Part shown: piece by piece, positions 12,501 through 22,800 of the stretch
How the letters are laid out: every line of letters starts with the position of its first letter
Numbering within the stretch: position 1 is the stretch's first letter
From: Acanthosoma haemorrhoidale
Lineage: Eukaryota; Arthropoda; Insecta; Hemiptera; Acanthosomatidae
Reading direction: 5' to 3'
Length of the DNA stretch: 64,000 nucleotides
Assembly (NCBI GenBank): GCA_930367205.1
Contig: OV884011.1
Location: 138,173,437 to 138,237,436, forward strand
Position numbers and translations under genes: made by a program
Notes under the pieces: generated by a model
What the model saw: the letters and a program-made list of their open reading frames with translations, nothing else
Told to the model about the DNA's origin: nothing
Databases searched by the model: none

Positions 12501-13951
12501 TTTCAGAATGAAATCATGCGAAAAGTGGTCCGACATACCTCTTTTGAGAGGTTGAAGAACGCTGACCTGCACCCGTTGCTTGGTGTGCCGTCGGTGGGTG
12601 AGTTCATCCGCCGGAGACACATTAAGTTTTTTGACTCGTTGCAGCACCTAACCTGTCTGCTTCGTCTCAAATTGATGATATATAAATGTGTCCAGCTCTG
12701 CTGTACGGTGCCCCGCTGTTTACCCACTTGACTGACAATACAGCCAAATGTCTCATACACTTTCAGAATGAAATCATGCGAAAAGTGGTCCGACATACCT
12801 CTTTTGAGAGGTTGAAGAACGCTGACCTGCACCCGTTGCTTGGTGTGCCGTCGGTGGGTGAGTTCATCCGCCGGAGACACATTAAGTTTTTGGACTCGTT
12901 GCAGCACCTAACCTGTCTGCTTCGTCTCAAATTGATGATATATAAATGTGTCCAGCTCTGCTGTACGGTGCCCCGCTGTTTACCCACTTGACTGACAATA
13001 CAGCCAAATGTCTCATACACTTTCAGAATGAAATCATGCGAAAAGTGGTCCGACATACCTCTTTTGAGAGGTTGAAGAACGCTGACCTGCACCCGTTGCT
13101 TGGTGTGCCGTCGGTGGGTGAGTTCATCCGCCGGAGACACATTAAGTTTTTGGACTCGTTGCAGCACCTAACCTGTCTGCTTCGTCTCAAATTGATGATA
13201 TATAAATGTGTCCAGCTCTGCTGTACGGTGCCCCGCTGTTTACCCACTTGACTGACAATACAGCCAAATGTCTCATACACTTTCAGAATGAAATCATGCG
13301 AAAAGTGGTCCGACATACCTCTTTTGAGAGGTTGAAGAACGCTGACCTGCACCCGTTGCTTGGTGTGCCGTCGGTGGGTGAGTTCATCCGCCGGAGACAC
13401 ATTAAGTTTTTTGACTCGTTGCAGCACCTAACCTGTCTGCTTCGTCTCAAATTGATGATATATAAATGTGTCCAGCTCTGCTGTACGGTGCCCCGCTGTT
13501 TACCCACTTGACTGACAATACAGCCAAATGTCTCATACACTTTCAGAATGAAATCATGCGAAAAGTGGTCCGACATACCTCTTTTGAGAGGTTGAAGAAC
13601 GCTGGCCTGCACCCGTTGCTTGGTGTGCCGTCGGTGGGTGAGTTCATCCGCCGGAGACACATTAAGTTTTTTGACTCGTTGCAGCACCTAACCTGTCTGC
13701 TTCGTCTCAAATTGATGATATATAAATGTGTCCAGCTCTGCTGTACGGTGCCCCGCTGTTTACCCACTTGACTGACAATACAGCCAAATGTCTCATACAC
13801 TTTCAGAATGAAATCATGCGAAAAGTGGTCCGACATACCTCTTTTGAGAGGTTGAAGAACGCTGACCTGCACCCGTTGCTTGGTGTGCCGTCGGTGGGTG
13901 AGTTCATCCGCCGGAGACACATTAAGTTTTTTGACTCGTTGCAGCACCTAA
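9533..13951 (+). repeat. 17-unit, 260-bp satellite derived from a LINE reverse-transcriptase C-terminus
   Basis: Seventeen head-to-tail units of exactly 260 bp, nearly identical. Each encodes the region from RLKLMIYKC through LYGAPLFT, MRKVVRHT, HPLLGVPSVGEF to FDSLQHLT of a jockey-like ORF2. Two substitutions distinguish units: T or G in TTTTTKGAC (site 9772 in unit 1, then every 260 bp) and an A-to-G in unit 16 (near 13604). Unit 1 has a slightly different left edge. Every unit has TGTGTCC joined directly to AGCTCTG, where the single copy has 7 further bases, breaking the reading frame. Because 260 is not a multiple of three, the frame also rotates from unit to unit. The repeated 101-codon (+) and 134-codon (-) ORFs are by-products. 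Confidence 0.95.
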
Positions 13952-14031
13952 CAAACCCAGTGTTTAACACTATGAACCCACCACCCCTCCCGCATCGATG
14001 GCAACAGACTGTCGGGGAAAAATTAGGATAA
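13726..14031 (+). pseudogene. J1 ORF2 C-terminal end, last array unit plus unique tail
   Basis: This is the only unit whose frame continues past the array, reading FDSLQHLTNPVFNTMNPPP and on to a lysine/leucine/glycine end, so it marks the natural C-terminus of the LINE ORF2 protein. The function in a live element would be reverse transcription of the element RNA, but here only the region downstream of the polymerase core remains. The ATG at 13726 is an artefact of the 7-bp deletion: the LINE frame upstream (RLKLMIYKC) is in another phase. Non-functional. Confidence 0.75.
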
Positions 14032-14298
14032 GAATTAGTATGTAAGTTAGTTTTAAGGTTTGATCAAAAAGGTGAGCCCCATCACCTTTATTAGTCAGTT
14101 TAGTCCAGTCACGTATAATGTGTATCATTATACTTGTTTATTCATTATATAATTTCTATAAAATAACAAAACCTGTATATAATGTAGTGATGCTACAGGA
14201 AATACAAAATAAATTGTAAATAGATTCACCTGAGAATCTATAATTCTATATAATTATCTGGAACTGTAAAGGGGCTATGGAGAAAGGTAAAAAAAAAA

Positions 14299-17200
14299 TT
14301 ACTAGCAACTAAACGATAAAAAAAACTATTTTCTATTATTACCAAACAATTTATTAGAGATTACCTCCAATTTTTTTCAAGAAGAAAATCCCATTTGTTT
14401 CCATATCAGAAAATATACACCTTTACGCTCAATAAGAGTTGAATTTACGAAAAAAAAAATGCTATTTGTTACTCGTTTGTCAAAAATAAGGGGATATGTT
14501 TTGTCATTAGTTTCATTTTCAAAAACAAAATTATTATTCTAGACGTCGAGACTATAAGTAACTATTAACCATGGAAATATCATATGTTTCATCACCATGT
14601 AATTAAGTGATGTTATTTATCCATATTATTTCGAATTAACATTTTTTTTCTTTTAGTTGGATGACAATTTTATAGATGGCTCATGAATCTTATACAATAG
14701 AATTTAAAAAAACAACTTGCTATATCCTAATTTATACTCGTTGTCGTCACCTTAAACAACTGAGTTCTTTAGTCTGAACACAAGATCAGCTTGTGACTAC
14801 TTCACTTACTTGACTTAGTCGCAGAAAAGGGCTCCCCTACTCCTTCTAAGTTTGTACTTTCTACCCAGTTGAGATATTGGAAAAGCAAAAGGTAAGCATA
14901 TGGGGTGCATTCGCTGGTTCTGAGAAGTTTTGGGTATGGGTATGGAGGAGTAGTGGAAACTCCGCCCCCCCCCCCCTCCATCGACGAACCCCAGAGCTGG
15001 GCTAAAAGGTAGCGAGCGGATGATCCTCCACAGGACAGCAGGCTCACTAAAAGCAGACAAAATACTAAAATATTTTCTTTCTGCTGTTTCTTTGTTTATT
15101 TAATAAAGTTTACTTTTGCTTATTTCTGAGCACGAATTGAGTGGCTATACTTTCATTCGGTGGTCATATTTTGCGTGTCTGTAACTGTCATGAAAATATT
15201 TAAATCGATTCGAAATTTTTTATCAATATTAATAAACACTTCAAGAAACATTCTTATTAATATAGGTCTTCGTCTTCGGATAGTTTGAAAGTTCTGTTGG
15301 GAACCTTGGTTTTTCAAAACGCGGAAACTGTTGTTTTTAGTTAGCTTTTTGGTAATATCCTGCACAATATCTTGAGATTATATGAGCATTTTATATACAG
15401 CTCATTTTTGATGCTGTGTCGATAGAAAAAATAACTCCTATTGATATGTGAAGATTAATAAATAAGTTTCATTAATTAATTAATTTCTTGGTTGTAAAAA
15501 ATATACACTTTTCATTTATTTTGAACAGGTTATTAATTAAAAGACCTCAACGTCTTGATTAACGACTTGTTTCTGTGTCGAAATGTGATTTTAAAATTGT
15601 AGTTACAAAAGGGCATTAAAGTAACATCAAACTTGGGTTCACAATTATTTATTAACCCTAGTTTCTCTTAGAGGGATGATCTTCCACCCAGAAGTTTCCC
15701 CCCCCCCAAATATTCTGAAATAAAATTAATCGCATGAAACACAATGAAGCAACAATAAATAATCAATAATTTTAAATAAAATCGATATTGTTCTGTTATA
15801 TTGAATAAAGTATTGACTCAAAGACACCCTGATTAATAATAATTATTTTACATATTATTTGTAAAATGTCTTAGTGTAAAACGCATAACTCCCAAAATCC
15901 CAAAATATAACAATAGCGGACTTGACATTGGTACTATTTTTCGGGAATAATTTCGCTTTACTTTTTTTCAGATGTTGAGGTACTGTCAAAAAAAGAATTT
16001 TCAGTAAAATATGTGGGGAATTCCTTTACATTCATTCAATATGTTGTTAAGAAACTAACATGCAGTGTCATTCATTCCTATTTTATCGACTACATCTTTC
16101 TGTACGGATCCTTCACCTTCTACGTCATTGACATGTGTTTTATGTACTTATTATGAAATACTATTTATTTTGTAATAAATGAAAAAAAAAAAAGTTGTTG
16201 GTAATCCTTGGATAGTGGACACGGAAAGTTTCTTGCTAATTCATAACCCCGCAGGAGCCATGGGGAGGACCTGTGTAGAGCCTCAAGTATTTAGCACGGA
16301 ATGGATATCACAGCAAATATCAATCATAAGTTTTATTAAATAAATAATCAAAAAGATCCCTAGATTGGTTGGTCTCACCATATTTTTTTTAATGAAATGT
16401 TTTTTTAAGTAGAGTAAAAAGAAAACATGTTAGGCAGGAATCACCAAGAGACAACCTAACCTAACCGATAGCACTTAATACTAACATTATCTTTTTGTAG
16501 AAGAAGTTGAAATCTGCAATAGAATCTCACTTTGTCTTTAAATAAATTTGTATTCCATAAAATAAAGACATAGTCATTGTACTGATAGTCACATGGTATC
16601 TGTCAGTGTGGCGATATATATACAGTTATCAAATATGAGGGTAAATAGTTATAAAGAGAGAGGTGGGCCTAGTTAATTAGTTGTTTTATAAGCCAAAGGG
16701 ATCATAGACCTGACATAGATCTGTAATAAATAGTTTTAGATTTTAACAGGAAACTGGACATTAGTCACTTTACATTCTAACTCTCAATTCGTCTTACCCA
16801 TATTTTTCAATGTACTTGTTCGCGCTAAGGCTCTTAAGAATCAAGAATTCCCCAAATGCCAGAAAATAGCGCCAGTTACGAGAAGCTGGATGTTGGATTG
16901 AATCGGTTAGCGTTACAAAAATTCCAATATTAAGGCATAGACATTAAACAAAGTACCAACAAAAAAATATAAATAGCCATTCATTTTATTCAAAACAAAA
17001 AAATAACTAATCAGCAACTTAACAGTTAATTTAACCAGGCCTGATTGTTAGTAACTATAAATAATGTATAGTAAATAACGAAAAAAGTTTATAGTCACGA
17101 TACGATGTTTCAGAGAAGAGTGCGGATAGTCAACCGCAGGGCGGCAATGCGCACGGAGAGAACTGTAGACGACATAGGCCAAGAAATCCAAATTTGTAGT

Positions 17201-17518
17201 AAACAACGACTTCTTGTTCGCAGGGGAACAGGCCCGTATTCTGCTATCTTCAAAACTGACTAAGCCAAGCCCAAGCCCAAAGCCTTGTCCTCCAATACGC
17301 AAAGTCCTATTTATTTACTTCCTCGAGCTGTATAATCCTTCGAACTATCTTCTCTGTATGTTGATGTAACAAGAAGAAAACTGGTGATAATGAGAAATAA
17401 AACAAACACATTTCATAACCTACACTTAACACTTACTTCTTCTTTTTTTTTTTTAACATATGTTCGTGTATACAATATTTACATACGCTTTTCCTAATTT
17501 TCTCTAGCTTCCTTTCCT
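14299..17518. other. A/T-rich non-coding stretch, no gene seen
   Basis: No recognisable gene. A 12-base C run lies at 14965-14976 inside a G+C-richer patch (14800-15060) that creates two overlapping 81-codon minus ORFs without motifs; a 10-base C run is near 15700. The patch at 17100-17300 is G+C-richer and holds an 84-codon minus ORF of unknown nature. Confidence 0.45.
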
Positions 17519-17851
17519 AATTTTAAAATTTGCCACTCATCTCATTATCATAAAAAAAAAAATAATAATAATAATAAAAATATTGCTAAAATCCTCTCAA
17601 ACAAAAATTAAGTTTAAACAAAACAATTGAATTGCCCTTCTAGTCAAAACTTATTTACTGTCTATGGAGCCCAAACAGTACTAATTTCTACTATATCATT
17701 TTATTCATAAATTTAACAACGCCTCACATCATATCCACCACAACTTCTAATAGATTTTATGGTTATTAAATATTAAATTTATTTTTTGTTTAAAAGTATT
17801 TCAGCAATATTTTTTTTCATGGTAATGAGATGAGTGGAAAATTTTAAAATT
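17519..17851. mobile_element. Fold-back MITE-like element with long terminal inverted repeats
   Basis: The left arm (17519 to about 17612) and right arm (about 17765 to 17851) are inverted repeats of roughly 90 bp. Outermost is the palindromic AATTTTAAAATT, then CCACTCATCTCATTA, an A-rich run, AATATTGCT and a further A/T-rich part. Mismatches and a (AAT)n expansion in the left arm show some age. About 150 bp of unrelated sequence forms the loop. There is no coding capacity. TA lies next to the left end and near the right end, which would fit a Tc1/mariner-type target, but the exact ends are uncertain. Confidence 0.65.
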
Positions 17852-19392
17852 GTAATTTATTTATATTATATTTAATATTAACTAATAACACACTTCCCAG
17901 ATAGGACAGATTATCTATGCTTATGGTCCTATCTAACCCGGGAGGAAAGGGCTAACAGCTTTTGGGGATTGCGCTCCGTAATATTAAACCTAGTAGTTAC
18001 CTGATTTTATTATAGGGTTCATTATTAATGTTTTATTGGGGCTAACATAAACAGTATAAGTAGTGAAAAGCATTTCCTTGGGCAACTTATGTAAACGCTG
18101 CTGAAAAAAGCCTAGTCGCTTAAAAAGAGAAAGGCGAGCATCTATTTTGCCACTAGCGCGACGCTTATGCTGCTACATAATTCCCGAGTCCTGTATTATT
18201 AAATGGGCCCGACAACAACCTTAGTATTTAGGATACAGTTCTTGCGATATTGTGGGCTTTGTGTGCTTATTGTAGGCTTGTGTCCTTATTGTGGGCTTGA
18301 GTCCAGATCTCCAGGCGCTGCGAACCTCCTGAATTTTAAATGTTTTTCTTATCAGCCTACGGGAACTTTTAGCTGATGTAACCTCATTTTTCTCTCCTTA
18401 TTATTCCTTCGTTCTTTTTTCTCTCTCCTTAAAGAATGAACATGGAATTAAATAATGCCTTTGTTCATTTTTTTTTCACCCATTCTTCAATCGCTTCCTT
18501 CCTTTGAATAAGGATAAACACTTCCCCTGCTCTCCCTTTTTATCACTATCCCGAGGCAAGCCCAGATTAAATTTAATTTACATAATTTAAATAAGGAACG
18601 GTTTTGTTATCACAACTGCTACCTTTGTGTACGTGTGATGTTGACTTGGCCTCAATTATTTAGTTTATTCGCATTTACAGGTTCAAGGAACCTGAAACTC
18701 TAACAAAATTTGTGATAAAAAAAATATTCCGTGTCGTTTCTCCTAACTGAAAAAAGAAATAAAGAAATTATATTGAAATATATTTTGTTGGAGTTCGTAA
18801 ATTCAATAATTATTATAAATTTAATAGTGTACAATTTTCAAGATAAAGTTTCCATCTCAGAACTACTGTCTATTACGAACCGATATGCAAAGAACCGATA
18901 AATTTCTTGGGAAAAATTATCATAAACTTGGGAGTTCTTAAAATTACATCAACCAGAATACGTCGACAGGATTGTTGTACATATCCTAGTGCAATACGTA
19001 GAGATAAGAAAGGATTTGACACAACCATTCTTCCAAATTTAATTATTTTCCTAAAGCTTTACACTTTATAATACAAAAATCAAATTAAATAATATTAAGA
19101 TATTCCCTAAAGTACCGATACTTTGATACTTAATGTGGGGAAAGTAAGTAATGGAATTTCAAAGCTCCAGTTTCCCAAATTTTTCAGATGGCAAAGCATG
19201 CGCTACTATCTACAACACCTCTCTACCTCGCTCGTCCTTCAAATACTGTATACTACCGTTTATAGGCCACAGATCAGCCATAAAATTGATCCAGCAGGCA
19301 ACTTACGTGAGCTGGCCACGAGGGAGCCCTCAAGAAGTGAGTAAATCTCTTATTACATTTGTGTGGAAGTATAAAAAGTGAATAAAAAGTAA
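17852..19392. other. Non-coding stretch, no gene seen
   Basis: A/T-rich with a moderately G+C-richer part at 18080-18340. It contains the short tandem listed at 18249-18304. The overlapping plus ORFs starting at 19123 and 19151 precede the LINE 5' end and have no recognisable motif. Confidence 0.4.
18249..18304 (+). repeat. Three-copy 17-20 bp tandem repeat
   Basis: ATTGTGGGCTTTGTGTGCTT, ATTGTAGGCTTGTGTCCTT and ATTGTGGGCTTGAGTCC follow one another directly. It is a short imperfect minisatellite with no evident function. Confidence 0.7.
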
Positions 19393-19601
19393 TCAGACCG
19401 AGAAGTCGGCCATTTTGACGCCCTGTCATTATCCTTTCACGTATCGTAAATAACACTAAGCAATAAGCTCTGTGAGCCAGACGGTCTTGTGGCTCAGACA
19501 CAAGACCGGTGACTCGCGCCTGAAAAGTGTGAATTCGGCGCTACGTATTTTTTATTAACAAAAAAAATTAATTTAGTAATAATAAATATTGTTATGATAA
19601 A

Positions 19602-20760
19602 ATGAGTTTTTATCAGCAACTAATGTCACAAAATAAAAAAAAAAGATCTAGGTCCTTAGGTCCAAACCCAACACCATCGCCTGTGAAGCGAAAACCTAGA
19701 CGCTCAAATAGGAACGTACAAATAACCTCCTCTGCCGCTAGTTCCATGGAAGAGATACCACCAAAGGCCAGCAGATCCAAAAAAGAAACCACCGCAGAGT
19801 CCCCTTTCTTCACGCCTAACACCTTTGAGGCGTTGAAAAACATTCAAACTGATGAAATGGAAGTCAACAAAACACCCACACAGCCCAAGCCACCTGCTAT
19901 ATTCGTGCGTAATATTAATAACTTTAAATTACTATGTACCCAATTAAATAAAATTGTATGTACATACACGTGCCTCAATCAGTCCTGGGACATAAAAGTT
20001 TCTCGGACACTCCCAACACATAGCGAGCAATAGTAAAATATTTGGGAGAAACTAAGGCCGATTTCCATACCTACTAATTAAAGAAGGAACGATCACTCCG
20101 AGTAAAGATCAGAAATTTGCACCCGACCACACCAGCTGACGAAATAGAAGAACTCTCAGCTCTTGGAAACAAAGTTCGCCAAATAACAAATGTGTTGCGT
20201 GAAGATAGGCAACAGGATAAATCAATAAAAACGGCATTACCATTGTTCTTTGTCGATCTCGAGAGAACACCTGGAGTGGAGAAGATATACGACCTAACAC
20301 GCCTGTACTACACAAGGGTACAGGTTGAAAAACCGTATCCCAAACGCGATATCGTCTAGTGCCATAACTGTCAGGCATATGGGCAAAGAAATTCTTACTG
20401 TCACCACCCTCCCAGGTGTGTAAAGTGCAGTGGGCAGCACAAATGCGAATTGTGCAAAAAGCCACTGAAATCGCCTGCGGTATGAGTGCTTTGCCAGCAA
20501 GGCCATCCGGCCAACTACAAGGGTGGCGAGGCTTACAGAACGCTAAACATCAGCCAGAAAAGGGAAAACTAGTAACAAGAAGCGGCCCAGCCAAAACTTT
20601 GAGGCCTTCTGTCTCTTATACCGATGCCGTTCGTAACAGAGAGCAGTCACAGGCACCACCCACTCCCTGTCCGCAAGATTATCTTTCCCAGCATTCCATT
20701 TATCCCGTCAACCCTCTAGGTCAATCCCATCCTTAACAACACATCCCACATATTTCTCCA
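19602..20760 (+). pseudogene. J2 LINE ORF1, gag-like nucleic-acid-binding protein, broken
   Basis: ORF1 proteins of jockey-type LINEs bind the element RNA. The frame opens at ATG 19602 with a basic, serine/lysine-rich N-terminus (KRKPRRSNRN) and stops early at 20031. Homology resumes near 20110 in another frame, and after PYPKRDIV a TAG interrupts just before the zinc-knuckle block at 20355. Knuckle 1 is CHNCQAYGQRNSYC, with the expected His replaced by Gln; knuckle 2 is CVKCSGQHKCELC, intact; knuckle 3 has lost both outer cysteines (TGA at the first, GGC at the last). The minus-strand copy at 30.1-32.1 kb keeps CHNCQAYGHTNSYC for knuckle 1 and CAG instead of this TAG, which shows the ancestral state. 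Clearly inactive. Confidence 0.8.
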
Positions 20761-20918
20761 CCTTCAAGTTCTTCGGATCTTACCAGCCTGTTAACCTCAT
20801 TCCTTACAGAGTAGAGAACCCTAATTACCCCTCTCATTTCCCTCCTTACAAATCCTTTCTCCTACCTTATCCCCGTTAAACATAATCCATAAGTAGATCC
20901 TTCCGACTCCTTATCCAT

Positions 20919-21640
20919 TCTCCTTTGGAATGGGATTGGTGTACGCACCCACACTAACGAACTGACAGCACTACTCAACGACAAAAAAATCGACGTATCT
21001 CTTATTACTGAAACAAGACTTGCGAGTAAACGACCATTAACTGTTCGACAGTACCAGACTTAATGAACTGATCACACAGATGGAAGAGCTCATGCAGCTA
21101 CCGCTGTCATTGTCCATAACTCCATATCCCATCACATAGTTCCTTTGGTAGCACATGATTTCCTTTAGTCCACTGCAGTGTCAATCGCCACCCTCACTTT
21201 TCCCCTTACACTAGCATCAGTGTACTGCCTTCCTAATAAATCCATTTCCGACTCCCAATTCATCTCCTTTCTAGACTCCATCGGACATTGTTTCCTTGTG
21301 GGTGGGGACTCTAATGCAAAGCACCAACACTCACGGTCAAGATCCACGAATACACGCGGACGTGCTATGTCTGCACTCACAAGGAAATAACGCTCCACGA
21401 TCTCTCCTGACACAGCCACCTATTGGCCATCAGGTCTTTACCGAAATCCAGATCTCCTAGACTTTTTCTTCTACAATAGTTAAGGAACACTAAACTATTC
21501 ACTCACGCGCCTCGATGACCTCTCCTCCGATTATAGCCATTTATTATTAACCATTTCCCTAAGAACAATTCACAAACTGCCTCCTCCGTCATTTATTAGG
21601 GACCCAGTCGATTGGGACCACTTCCGTCAGCTTCTTACAG
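20919..21640 (+). pseudogene. J2 LINE ORF2 apurinic-like endonuclease domain, broken
   Basis: APE-type endonucleases nick the target DNA to prime LINE reverse transcription. The frame at about 20919 reads ILLWNGIGVRTHTNELTALL and contains LITETRL with the catalytic-type Glu, then stops at TAA (about 21060). Homology continues through SVYCLPNKS and GGDSNAKHQHSRSR (the GGDxNAKH motif) to PDLLDFFFYN and LSSDYSHLLLTI. The normal SDH motif here reads SDYSH, so the catalytic His is displaced. Several stops (near 21168 and 21388) and frame changes. The same domain up to the GGDFNAKHQHWGSR motif is present on the minus strand at 30122-30570. Confidence 0.8.
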
Positions 21641-21902
21641 GCTCTATAGACCTCAAAGTGTCCCGGAGAACATCCCAAAACCTAGACGATGCAGCGCATT
21701 TTTCACTACTCTGGTCCAGAGGTCGGCTTAGGAGGCATCGTCGCCCCACCGTCATCCGAAAACTCACACTCAAAATCGTTTACCTCAGCATCTCAAAGAC
21801 CCAATCCAATCCAAACGCCGGTCCAGAACAGTATGGCAAAGATCCCGACATCCTGCTTATCGCCACTCATACAATCAGTACTGCAGATCGGTAAAGCGGC
21901 AA

Positions 21903-22560
21903 TTGGCGTCCTTCCGTTCCGACTTTTTCAATTCCCACCTCTCCTCTCTTTCTATCAGGGATAACTCCCTGTGGAATGTAACTAAAAAAGTCCTAAAGTT
22001 TCATCCTGTTTCACACCCACTCCGTCGTGATGATGGGTCCTGGGCGGCTTCGGATGGGGATAGGTCGGAGGAATTTGCTCTGCATCTTACCCATACTTTC
22101 ACACCTCATCTTTCTCATCAAAACCATAATCATAGCACAACTGTTGAAGATTTCCTCACTTCACCTATACATCACTCTCTCCCACCAAAAGCCGTTAACC
22201 CCTCTGAGGTCAAATACCTTCTGAAAAACTTACCTTACCAAAATTCCCTGGATATGATCTTCTTACTCCTCAAATTCTTAAACAACTCCCTCCTAATGCC
22301 ATAATATTCCTAACTTCCATCTATAATTGCATTATCCGAACGACGCACTTTCCTCTCCTCTGGAAACACTCCATTATTGTCCTATTTGCCAAACCCGGAA
22401 TACCACCCAACGACGCCTCATCTTAACGTCCAATTAGCCTACTCCCTATCCTCTCAAAAATATTTGAGAAACTCCTCTTAAAACGTCTACTCGCAATTGT
22501 TGAATCCAAAAACCTTTTTTCTATACAACAGTTTGGCTTCCGTCAACAACATTCCATCAT
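21903..22560 (+). pseudogene. J2 LINE reverse transcriptase, N-terminal third only
   Basis: In a live element this enzyme copies the LINE RNA into DNA. Conserved early RT blocks are visible in shifting frames: YDLLTPQILKQLP, LWKHSIIVLFAKPG, RPISLLPILSKIFEKLL and QFGFRQQHSI. The stop before RPISLLP (TAA near 22424) and at least one frameshift near 22255 kill the frame. The domain ends abruptly at HSIM (22560), so the catalytic YxDD region and thumb are absent. What follows is the element's 3' terminus, joined at ATCATGT, a short string also present at the same point in the 41-kb copy. Confidence 0.8.
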
Positions 22561-22800
22561 GTCCTGAGCGTATGTGGCTCTGGCGCTCTTGGTCAGCATC
22601 CACTGGCTTGTATCCGGTGACACGGTGGAAGGAAGAGCGTGGGGGGCTTCCCAAGATTCCGTTTGCTCTTTCGTATGTGAGGAGGCAACAACCATGTGGA
22701 CTTGGGGGCCCCTGGGCTGTTTGTAAATATGGTATGAATGAGAAAATTTATCTCAATTATTTATTGCCTATTAAGCATTAAGGCAGATTGTAATTTTATC
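22561..22800 (+). mobile_element. J2 LINE 3' terminal segment
   Basis: About 240 bp beginning GAGCGTATGTGGCTCT and including CCATGTGGACTTGGG, TGTTTGTAAATATGGTATG and the end AGGCAGATTGTAATTTTATC. The whole block recurs inverted at 41020-41300, and its last 70 bases recur at about 29005-29070. Three independent junctions to the same terminus identify it as the conserved 3' end of J2 rather than a separate insertion. Whether its first part codes for the ORF2 C-terminus or is 3' UTR is not clear. Confidence 0.65.

Larger units (their letters stand above)
9430..14298 (+). mobile_element. 5'-truncated J1 jockey-like LINE, internally expanded into a satellite
   Basis: The left edge near 9430 and right flank match the single J1 copy at 50911-51740 (minus strand). 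The left part (9435-9532) aligns to the N-terminal side of the segment, the middle is the 260-bp array, and the right part (13952-14280) is the ORF2 tail and 3' UTR. It ends in an A-rich tail at about 14280-14298. The 3' UTR carries the AAGGTGA...TCACCTT hairpin at 14069-14088. Poly(A) tail, 5' truncation and reverse-transcriptase-derived protein are typical of LINE insertions by target-primed reverse transcription. Without the array, the copy would be roughly 700 bp. No target-site duplication could be defined with confidence. Confidence 0.8.
19393..22800 (+). mobile_element. J2 jockey-like LINE, 5' end present, internally deleted
   Basis: The most complete J2 copy, with a G+C-richer 5' UTR from about 19393, gag ORF1 (19602-20760), APE endonuclease (about 20919-21640) and the N-terminal part of reverse transcriptase (21903-22560). 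It then jumps to the 3' terminal segment (22561-22800) that J2 shares with the copy at 41020-41480. The polymerase catalytic core and RT C-terminus are missing. Stops and frameshifts occur in every ORF. The order gag, endonuclease, RT and the CCHC knuckles are those of the jockey clade. A second copy of the 5' half lies inverted at 30122-32105. Confidence 0.85.

Noticed and set aside
9533..13951. CRISPR-like direct repeat array
   Set aside because: Units are contiguous 260-bp copies with no spacers, in a eukaryotic TE context.
9566..14031. Repeated 101-codon (+) and 134-codon (-) open frames looking like a tandem gene family
   Set aside because: They are the same 260-bp LINE-derived unit read in different phases; the unit carries a frame-breaking deletion and its length is not a multiple of three.
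14802..15060. Two overlapping 81-codon minus ORFs
   Set aside because: They run through a 12-base C run and lack any motif; chance ORFs in a G+C-richer patch.
22561..22785. Separate short TE inserted into the J2 LINE
   Set aside because: The same segment forms the 3' end of other J2 copies at 29.0 and 41 kb, so an internal deletion explains it better.
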